A DNA stretch of 64,000 bases from Hyphomicrobium sp. GTDB taxonomy: Bacteria; Pseudomonadota; Alphaproteobacteria; Rhizobiales; Hyphomicrobiaceae. Position 1 is the stretch's first letter. Each line of letters opens with the position of its first letter. Location: contig RXJH01000008.1 of NCBI GenBank assembly GCA_003987725.1, positions 124,001 through 188,000 on the forward strand, read 5' to 3'. A model generated the notes under the pieces. It searched no databases, was not told the DNA's origin, and saw only the letters and a program-made list of their open reading frames with translations. Positions 55,804 to 63,300 of this stretch are shown in pieces. The position numbers and the translations under genes were made by a program.

Positions 55804-56577
55804 ATGAATATTCTCAATCCAATTCCCGAGGGACCGCGCGGCACGCGCCAGGAGAGCGGCGCGTTGCAAGGAAGCGGTCTGCTTCAGTCAGAAGAAGAGT
55901 GGAAGGCCCGCAATGACGAACTGGCGGGCACGCTGAATGAACTCATTCGCCGTCACCTTGTCGTCAGCACCGGCAAGGCGCTCGACGTTGGCTGCATGCA
56001 CGGAGAGCTCACGGATCGTTATGGCGAAGGGCTGGACCTTCACTGGTGGGGCATTGATCCGGACATTCCGGAGAGCAGCGTCACGACGAAGGGCGCACGG
56101 CTATCGCCGGGTTACGGCCACGAGCTCGCGTTTCGGGCCGGTTCATTCGATTGCGTCACGTTTGCCAACGTCTACGAGCATGTGCCGCCGAATCTGCGAA
56201 GCGATACGATTGCGGAAATCTACCGGGTGTTGACGCCGGGCGGCATTCTCGTCGGCCAGCTCCCGAACCCATATTTTCCCATCGAGTCGCACAGCCGGCT
56301 CCTGTTTCTCGGAGTTCTGCCGCGCCCACTGCAACGGTGGTACTGGCGGTTGACGCCGACCGGCTGGGATTTCGAGAAGGCGCATTTTTTCAGCGTCACG
56401 ATCAACGATCTCAAACGCCGCGCGTTGGCTTCCGGGTTCGAGGTCGTGACTATCAGCAATTTCAACTATTCGCCGCGCGCCGTGCCTAAGGCGGTGCGCC
56501 GGCTGGCGATAATTCACGCGCGACTCGGCATCATGCCCTGGTCGTGGCAATTCGTTTTGCGCAAGCCGAGCCATTGA
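55804..56577 (+). CDS. SAM-dependent methyltransferase
   Basis: The 257-residue class I methyltransferase has motif I in ALDVGCMHGEL (residues 59-69) and the later SFDCVTFANVYEHVPP and IYRVLTPGGILVGQLPNP, typical of sugar- or lipid-modifying methyltransferases. GGGCGAGACA precedes the ATG; a TTG at 55783 is a weaker start. It closes the operon and may cap or modify the polysaccharide (inference). Confidence 0.9.
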   Translation: MNILNPIPEGPRGTRQESGALQGSGLLQSEEEWKARNDELAGTLNELIRRHLVVSTGKALDVGCMHGELTDRYGEGLDLHWWGIDPDIPESSVTTKGARLSPGYGHELAFRAGSFDCVTFANVYEHVPPNLRSDTIAEIYRVLTPGGILVGQLPNPYFPIESHSRLLFLGVLPRPLQRWYWRLTPTGWDFEKAHFFSVTINDLKRRALASGFEVVTISNFNYSPRAVPKAVRRLAIIHARLGIMPWSWQFVLRKPSH

Positions 56578-56995
56578 ACGCCGATGCTCGCGATCGACTG
56601 CGACGGTCCAATCCCCGGATTAGTCGGACGCTTCATGGACAACAAGCCGAAGTTTTTCAAAGGCCAGCAGCCACCGCGGCATGGGGATCTGGCCCAGACC
56701 GAATTGGCCTTCTTTGGAAAATGACTGACGAACGACGTTTTTTTCGGCGCGGGAATTTTTCCGAGGCCCAGACGCTGCCGTTCGCGCGGAATTCCCCTCC
56801 CAAAAAGGCGAGTGCAAGCCCAGATATTCTGCAACCTCGCGCTCAAGTCGGCAAATTTGAATTTCGACTTATCCTTCCGCCCCCAATGCGTGTCGCCGGA
56901 GAGCCGCAGATCCACGCATTTCGACCGCTATCAGATTGACAATACAACCCCTTCATGGCGTCGTGCGGCCTGGTAAGAATAGGGGAGTGAAAGCA
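56578..56995. other. 418-base stretch without a supported gene
   Basis: Only weak open frames are present. A 29-codon frame from ATG 56635 (MDNKPKFFKGQQPPRHG...) has no ribosome-binding site. TTGACA at 56936-56941 is a perfect -35 box but no -10 stands at 16-18 bases. The right end is the leader of the exported protein at 56996, which has GGGGAG before its ATG. The stretch may contain the operon terminator; I saw no clear one. Confidence 0.45.
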
Positions 56996-57325
56996 ATGAC
57001 TTTTAAAATCGGCGTGGCGATTCTGGTGGGACTCGGCGTTGTCGCCTCGACGACGGCTGCGGACGCACGCTGGAACCGGCGCGGCGAGTGCCGTCCGGTG
57101 CTCGAAGGCGCGGCCACCGGCAAGGGTGTGTTCGGCCTTGGCAGCGCCCGCGCGCGGGAAGCGGCGATTAGCAACTGGGAAGAAGCAGCAGAAAACCGTT
57201 ATGGCCGCGCATTTTCGAATTTCGACCGCGCTGCGGGTGTCCGGTGGGATTGCGCGAAGAACGCTTTAATCACAGCCAAGTGCGTTGTCGTCGCGCGGCC
57301 GTGCGCGGCACGGATCAGCGGCTAA
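56996..57325 (+). CDS. Small exported protein
   Basis: The 109-residue protein has a signal peptide (MTFKIGVAILVGLGVVASTTAADA). The mature part is short, with a conserved look seen in small periplasmic proteins of Hyphomicrobiales: LGSARAREAAISNWEEAAENRYG, then Cys residues in VRWDCAKNA, TAKCVVVARPC. No enzyme signature is present. A perfect 13-bp hairpin follows the stop at 57335. Function unknown. Confidence 0.75.
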   Translation: MTFKIGVAILVGLGVVASTTAADARWNRRGECRPVLEGAATGKGVFGLGSARAREAAISNWEEAAENRYGRAFSNFDRAAGVRWDCAKNALITAKCVVVARPCAARISG

Positions 57326-57334
57326 GCTATCTGA

Positions 57335-57374
57335 AGCGATCGGCATGGCCAACGAGCGGGGCATGCCGATCGCT
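57335..57374. terminator. Bidirectional hairpin between two convergent small genes
   Basis: AGCGATCGGCATG (57335-57347) and CATGCCGATCGCT (57362-57374) are perfectly complementary over a 14-base loop. It lies between the stop at 57325 of the exported protein gene and the stop at 57388 of the minus-strand proline-rich gene. No clear U-run follows on either side. Confidence 0.6.
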
Positions 57375-57387
57375 GATCCCACCTCTG

Positions 57388-57543
57388 TCACCTTGACGGA
57401 GGCTCGGGCTCCGGCTCATCGTCGGGATCGAGCGGTATGGGCGAAGGCTGCGGCGGCTCCTTCGGTTCGGGCGGCAGGGTCGGCAGTTCACCCGGCTCCT
57501 GCGTCGGAAAGGGAATGGCTGGTGGATCGTTGCCGTTTTCCAT
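57388..57543 (-). CDS. Proline/glutamate-rich small protein (51 aa)
   Basis: A 51-codon minus-strand gene reads MENGNDPPAIPFPTQEPGEL, then continues with PTLPPEPKEP and ends DDEPEPEPPSR. About 20 of 51 residues are Pro and a dozen Asp or Glu. GAGGA stands 10 bases before the ATG. Strict avoidance of other residues and the good Shine-Dalgarno speak for real coding, though no homologue is known to me. It has no signal peptide and is likely disordered. The 292 bases beyond it (57544-57835) hold no gene. Confidence 0.55.
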   Translation of the reverse strand: MENGNDPPAIPFPTQEPGELPTLPPEPKEPPQPSPIPLDPDDEPEPEPPSR

Positions 57544-57709
57544 CGCCGAAATGTCCTCGATTGGATCGACTACTCAGACACTCTCGCCGTTCGGCCGCAT
57601 TTGGGCGGATAGGCGCTGCACGACCGAGCAACCGCTCGATGCATGAGAGTACCAACGGAACGTCGTTCGAAGACGCACCGTTCCCTTGAGGCGCACAATC
57701 GCCCGCCCC

Positions 57710-57740
57710 AAAAAGTTACGACCCGGCAGAAACCGCCGGG
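57710..57740 (-). terminator. Terminator for the VOC-protein gene
   Basis: CCCGGC (57722-57727) and GCCGGG (57735-57740) form a stem; on the minus strand U5 (57714-57710) follows after seven bases. It lies about 100 bases after the VOC gene's stop at 57836. Confidence 0.5.
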
Positions 57741-57835
57741 CCGCATCACCAGGATCCGATTTTCATTTGGAAATCGAATGAGTCTGCGTAGGGCCGCCCG
57801 ATCGACAGCACGGCGCACCAACGTTCATGACGTGC

Positions 57836-58387
57836 TCAGTGGCCGGCGACTTTCGCGTCCTTGCTCGCCGGCGTGTAGAGACCGAACGGATTGCCATCCG
57901 GGTCGGCGATGATCGCGATCCGTCCGACATTCTCTGCGTCCGTCGGAGCTTTGATGACTTTGCCGCCCTTCTTCAAGGCTTCGACGACGGCATCATCAAC
58001 GTTTGCGACTTGAATGTAGGTCAGCCAGCCGGGCTTCGGATCGGTCGGTTCCCGGCCGTCGTACTTCGCCAAACCGGCGCTCTCGACGCCGTTCTGCATG
58101 AAGAGTGTGTAGTCGTTTTCGCCGGGAGCAGGCGGACGCGACGTGTCTTCAGCCGCCACGACCTTCGGAGACCAGCCGATGACGCTCGCGTAGAAGTCGC
58201 GGCTGCGATCCGGGTTGGCGCTGATAAGCTCGTTCCACCAAATGCTGCCCGCATCGCCTTGAGCGGAAGTCGCCGTCAGGCTTTCCGCATTGGCGGGCAT
58301 TGCGAAGAACAGGGCGCATACGGCTGAAAATACTGCGATGGTGCCGGTACGGATGCCAGTACGCGGTGTTGCAAGAATTCGGGACAT
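57836..58387 (-). CDS. Exported VOC (glyoxalase/bleomycin-resistance-like) protein
   Basis: The 183-residue protein has an apparent signal peptide (hydrophobic TIAVFSAVCALFFAMPANA) followed by a VOC module: IWWNELISANPDRSRDFYASVIGW, LTYIQVANVDDAVVEALKKGG, and IAIIADPDGNPFGLY. VOC proteins are usually cytoplasmic, so an exported one is less common. The metal-site residues and the substrate are not identified. Its name-bearing role is unknown. Confidence 0.82.
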   Translation of the reverse strand: MSRILATPRTGIRTGTIAVFSAVCALFFAMPANAESLTATSAQGDAGSIWWNELISANPDRSRDFYASVIGWSPKVVAAEDTSRPPAPGENDYTLFMQNGVESAGLAKYDGREPTDPKPGWLTYIQVANVDDAVVEALKKGGKVIKAPTDAENVGRIAIIADPDGNPFGLYTPASKDAKVAGH

Positions 58388-58476
58388 TGACCCACTCCTG
58401 GTTCGGATCGAATTGGGAGGGATCTAAGCAAGCGCAATGCCAACTCTCGAAGTCGACAGGTTTCCGAATATGCAGC

Positions 58477-59229
58477 TCACTTCCGCTTGCACGGAATAAT
58501 ATAGGTAAATCCTCGAAAGCCGCTGTAGTCCTTGCCTTTGATGAACGGCGAAATCACCACGCTTTTTCCGTCCGCGGGTGGGTTATTCAACGCGAGCATG
58601 GAGAGCGGATCGATAAGCTCGGCACTCTCGTTCCACCACTCCGGGGCCCCGTAAGCATTCTTGCGCCACGTTAGAGTGTCGTGATCGGCTTTCCAGACCT
58701 CCCAATGAACTTCGGGAAGGTAGCTTTCGTTCTCGCCGGGACGCGTGACGCGCGCGAGCCGCTCGCCGCGCTTCACCTTATCTCCGGGTTTGAAATGTTT
58801 GATTTCGTCGAAGTCGAGATGATCGAACTCGGAATAATAAACTTCAGGACCATCGCTGAGATTGAGATCGCGGCGGTCATGGCGGATCAGAAGGGCGCCT
58901 TCGATGCCCCATTTCCAATTGGCTTTCCAGACCGCGCGCACAGTCCCAGGGCCGGGCGCTAAAACCCATTCGCCCAAGCGTCCGGCATCGACGCCGGTAT
59001 GAATCTCATCGCGGCGCGTTCCATCGACATCGATCCAGCTCGCATATCCCGAAGTGATCGGCGAGCAATCGTATTCCGCCGGATAAACAGGAACGAGACC
59101 GCTCGGTGTAACGGCAGACGCTCTATCCGTTGCAGCGGGCTCATCGTCGGAGGCGGCGCTTGCTGTCATGGCCAGCAACGCGAGCCAACTGGCCATGACG
59201 TTGAAGATTGCTCGCCGGAACAAAGGCAC
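58477..59229 (-). CDS. Exported M23/LytM-like peptidase
   Basis: The 250-residue protein has a signal peptide (MPLFRRAIFNVMASWLALLAMTASA). The M23 zinc motif HxxxD is in EIHTGVDAG, and the second metal-site segment is HWEVW, which gives only one of the two usual His of HxH. The rest (FKPGDKVKRGERLARVTRPG) fits the LytM barrel. It could be an active peptidoglycan endopeptidase or a degenerate activator. Two Cys near the ends (DCSPITSG, IPCKRK) may form a disulphide. Divergent from the PPTase gene. Confidence 0.8.
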   Translation of the reverse strand: MPLFRRAIFNVMASWLALLAMTASAASDDEPAATDRASAVTPSGLVPVYPAEYDCSPITSGYASWIDVDGTRRDEIHTGVDAGRLGEWVLAPGPGTVRAVWKANWKWGIEGALLIRHDRRDLNLSDGPEVYYSEFDHLDFDEIKHFKPGDKVKRGERLARVTRPGENESYLPEVHWEVWKADHDTLTWRKNAYGAPEWWNESAELIDPLSMLALNNPPADGKSVVISPFIKGKDYSGFRGFTYIIPCKRK

Positions 59230-59395
59230 GTCTCGAAACTCGCCTGCAATTTCAGATCGATCATGATCGTTTATCCGGCATCGCCCTTATATGGTCGCTC
59301 AGTTAGCGAATAGGCCTACCTATTTACCTTTATATGAGCAATTTGATCAGTAATCATGATTTAGCATTCCCTTAATGAGCAGTTCTTTTTAGAGC

Positions 59396-59432
59396 AAAAC
59401 ACAGTCGGCCTGCGATGAGGCGCCTGTGTTTT
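59396..59432 (+). promoter_or_regulatory. Hairpin with U-run at the PPTase start
   Basis: AAAACACAG (59396-59404) pairs perfectly with CTGTGTTTT (59424-59432), with an inner GCCT/AGGC pair. The structure resembles an intrinsic terminator but no plus-strand gene ends before it, and its right arm overlaps the TTG start proposed for the PPTase. It may attenuate the operon or hide the start. The 166 bases on its left hold no gene. Confidence 0.45.
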
Positions 59433-60348
59433 GTCCGCGTTAATTGTAAAAATTGCTGAGCGGTTTTCGTTTTCGAGGAAATTGACCGGAGCCCGGCCCA
59501 CTCGTCGTGCCGAGGTTGAGATCTCCGCTGCCGGTCCGTCATCCGAGCAAATTCTGACGGGTGTTCAGATTTGGTACGTGCCGCATGACCCGCAGAACGA
59601 GCCAGCGGCGCATTACGGGACACTGACCCACGACGACGTCCTTGAATTCGCTTCCATACGCAACCTCGAAAAACGTCATCGCTCGCTCGTGACGCGCAGC
59701 GTTCTGAGGCAAGCCCTGTCGGCCAGCGTGTGCGGTCGAACAGCCCCGGAAGAGTGGCGCTTCGATCGGTCGGAGTCGGGAAAGCCTCGCTTATCGATGG
59801 ATGCAGGGACGTTGAACTTCAGCTGTTCCCACACGCGTTGGGCGTCAATCGTCGCGGTTTCGACCGTCGGGCCTATCGGCATCGATATCGAAAGTGCCGT
59901 TATCCCCTCGACTGAGACGTGGCTTACCGACGTCTTTACGCCTTCCGAGTGCTCAGCCCTGAAATCCATGCCCGGAGAGGAGCGGGAAGCGGCCGTCTCG
60001 CGGCTTTGGTCGCTGAAAGAGGCCTACCTGAAGATGCTTGGCACCGGAATTGCTGAAGCATTGGCAGTTGCATTCGATCCTCGGACCGATCGCCTCTGCT
60101 CCGGACACCATAGCCGGCAACCAGAGCCGGTGGCTTTCCGGACGTGGATCGCCAAAAGCCAAGGGCATCGACTTTCCGTGGCTGTCGCGATGGGCGGCAG
60201 CAAGGAAGAAGGGGCCTCGCGGCACCAGTCGATCGAGGAAGCCCGTGTCAGTATTCGAACCAAGTTGGCATTCGCTGAAAACCGAAAGGTCGCGAGAGCC
60301 ACGGCTCGTTCACCACTATTTCGAACTCCAGGCGCAGCGGCAGCCTGA
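59431..60348 (+). CDS. 4'-phosphopantetheinyl transferase (Sfp-type)
   Basis: This enzyme attaches the phosphopantetheine arm of CoA to carrier domains. The signature is VGPIGIDIESAV with the metal-binding Asp, then the WSLKEAYLKMLGTGI motif with the KEA glutamate. The N-terminal half has SRLW-like features and the CoA-side RFDRSESGKPRL. The TTG start at 59431 lies inside a hairpin; the first 45 residues look unconserved, so the real start may be later (GTG at residue 50 or TTG at 59482). The 3' end overlaps the NRPS gene by 104 bases in another frame, so it likely primes that carrier domain. Confidence 0.9.
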   Translation: MSALIVKIAERFSFSRKLTGARPTRRAEVEISAAGPSSEQILTGVQIWYVPHDPQNEPAAHYGTLTHDDVLEFASIRNLEKRHRSLVTRSVLRQALSASVCGRTAPEEWRFDRSESGKPRLSMDAGTLNFSCSHTRWASIVAVSTVGPIGIDIESAVIPSTETWLTDVFTPSECSALKSMPGEEREAAVSRLWSLKEAYLKMLGTGIAEALAVAFDPRTDRLCSGHHSRQPEPVAFRTWIAKSQGHRLSVAVAMGGSKEEGASRHQSIEEARVSIRTKLAFAENRKVARATARSPLFRTPGAAAA

Positions 60349-63300
60349 TCATCCCGCCATCGAGTTCGCGGGCGAAACGCTCACCTATGAAGAGCTCGAT
60401 TGTGCCGCAAATCGCGTAGCCAATTACCTCGCATCGTGCGGAATTGGCGCTGAAGACCTCGTCGGCATCTACCTTAAGAAATCGCCGCACCTCTACGCCG
60501 CGATTCTCGGTATTCTGAAAGCGGGAGCCGCCTACGTTCCGATCGATCCGCGTTCGCCCTTGGAACGTATCCGTGCGATCGAGGACGATGCGAAACTTCG
60601 CATGATCATTTCGGAAGACGCGCTGGCACGCGCGATCGAAGGCAACGTCGCGACCCCACTGTTGCTCGTTGACCGCGATGGCTACGTTGTGGCTGAGCAG
60701 CCCGCTGAACTCGTCGACAGTTTGCGGAACGCCGAAATCGCCCCGAATGCGCTGAGCTATATCATCTATACCTCGGGATCGACCGGCCGTCCCAAAGGCG
60801 TGATGATCGAGCACCGCAACGTCGTCGCCTTCGTCAAATCATTGCGCTCGGTCTATAAAATCACGGCGGACGACCGCGTCTATCAGGGATTTTCGACCGC
60901 CTTCGATGCGTCGGTCGAAGAAATCTGGGCCGCGTTTTCCCGCGGCGGAACGCTGGTCGTTCCGTCTGAGGACGTCGAAAGATCGCCCAGCGACGTCGCG
61001 CAGTTCATCGACGATATGCAGATCACTTATTTTTCGACCGTGCCGACGATGCTCGCGATGATCGACCGCGATCTTCCGACGGTGACGACGCTGATTCTTG
61101 GCGGCGAAGCCTGCTCGCAGGAACTCGTCACGCGATGGGCAAGGCCCGGACGCCGGATGCTGAACACATACGGCCCGACGGAAGCGACCGTCGTTGCCAC
61201 GTGGCACGAATGCGTGAGCGGCGAGCCCGTTGCGATCGGCAAGCCTCTGCCGGGATATTCGACGCACGTTCTCGACGAAAGCCTGCAGCCGGTGGCTCCG
61301 GGTGAAAGCGGCGAGCTGTTCATCGGCGGCGCCGGTGTCGGGCGCGGATATATGAATCTTCAAGCGCTCACCGAGCAGCGCTTCATGGCAGATACATTCG
61401 AGCCTGAGAAGAATGGCCGGCTCTATCGCACCTATGATCATGTCCGGCTTGGACACGAAGGGGAGCTGTATTTTCTCGGACGCCTCGACGACCAGGTGAA
61501 AATCCGCGGCTTCCGCATCGAGCTTTCCGAAATCGAAGCCGTCATGATCGAGCATCCGCAGATCAAGGCGGCTGCTGTTGCCGTCATCGAAACGGGCGAC
61601 ATCAAGGAACTTGCCGCTTACGTCGTCTGTCATGGAGCATCTGAGAGCCTCGATCGCCAGGCGCTCGATGAGCTGCTGCGGAGCCGTGTGCCGGCTTACA
61701 TGGTGCCGCAATATCTCGACGTCATTGACGAGCTGCCGATGACCACGAGCGGCAAGGTCGATCGAAAGGCACTTCCAAAACCCAAAACCTTGCTGAAGGG
61801 CGCCGGCAATATCGTCGCTCCGGCGACCGATCTTGAGACGCGCATTGCGCGCGCTTGGGCGGAGGCGTTCCGCCTTGAGAGCATCTCGGTCACGGACGAT
61901 TTCTTCCTTGATCTCGGCGGACATTCGCTCTTGGCGTCGCGATGTGCGAGCCTCGTTCGCGAAGCGATTCCCCGCGCGCAAATCTCGGTCCGCGACTTCT
62001 ACGAGCATCGCTCCGTGCGCGCTCTTGCTTCCGTTCTCGAAAGCCGCCTGAGTGAAGCAAACGCGGAAAATCCCGGCCGCGCCAACGTTTCGGAAAAAGC
62101 ATTCAAGCGCGTTCACCCGCTGATGCGCTGGACATGCGTTTCGCTGCAGGCCGTGAGCGTCGCTATCTACTACGTCATTCTCTCCTCGCCGGTCGCTTAC
62201 ATAGTGCTGATGGCAACCGCCGCGACCGACGGAAAAATCACTTGGACCGAGGCGGCACAAATTTCGACGCTTGTCGGCTTCGCCATTTGGCCGAGCATGC
62301 TGTTCCTCAGCATCGCGCTCAAGTGGCTGGTCATTGGCCGTTTCAAACCCGGCCGCTATCCGCTCTGGAGCTTCTACTATTTCCGCTGGTGGCTCGTGAC
62401 GCGCTTCCAAGCTCTGAGCTGGGCCGAGATGTTTGCCGGCACGCCGCTGATGAGCCTTTACTGGCGCGCGATGGGGGCCAAGATTGGCCGCAACGTCAAC
62501 ATATCGACGTCGCTCTGCGGCGCATTCGACCTGGTCTCCATCGGCCAAGGTTCGAGCATAGGCCTTGAAACCCAGATCCTCGGCTATCGCGTCGAAGACG
62601 GCTATCTCGTCATCGAGCCGGTGGCGATCGGCGAGAATTGCTTCGTCGGCATGCATTGCAGTCTCGGTCTTGGAACGAGCATGGGCAACGGCGCACGCCT
62701 CGACGATATGTCGTCGCTGCCGGACGGCACCGAGATGACAAGTTATGAATGCCGTCGCGGATCTCCCGCGCTGCTCGCGGAAGTTTCGGTGCCGGAAGCG
62801 AAATCGCCGCCGCCAAGTCTCCTGCGCGCCTTCTCGTTCGGAGCGCTGCATCTCGCCCTGATTTACGTGATGGGATATTTTCTCATCGCGACGATCATCC
62901 CGTCAGCAATCATCATCTTCGCAGGACTGTCGATCGCCGGACCCATCGGCGGTGCAATCGGCGCCTTCCTCGCGGTACCCGTTGGAATTCTCACCTACGC
63001 GCTGGGTGCGATTGCGCTCGTCGCTCTGCTGCAGTCATCCGAAGCAGGGCGGATCCCGGTCTACAGCCTCGCCTATGTGCGCCATTGGTTCGTCAGCTAT
63101 CTTCTGACGAATACGAAAACCATTCTGCTGCCGGTTTACGCAACAGTCTATTGCCCGCCGTTTCTCCGCGCTCTCGGAGCAAAAATCGGTGCAGGCTCCG
63201 AAGTCTCGACGGTTTCGCACATCACGCCGAATCTCCTTGAAGTCGGCGAGGGAAGCTTCCTGGCGGATGCCTGCCTTGTCGGCGGTCACCGGATCAATGA

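Noticed and set aside
56514-56915. 133-codon minus-strand frame
   Set aside because: It overlaps the 3' end of the methyltransferase gene and has no recognisable features.
57285-57912. Overlapping plus-strand frames in the region of the proline-rich gene
   Set aside because: Arg/Ser/Pro-rich out-of-frame readings; the minus-strand 51-codon gene is better supported.
60839-62851. 670-codon minus-strand frame
   Set aside because: It is antisense to the NRPS and reflects codon bias of GC-rich DNA; no family resemblance.
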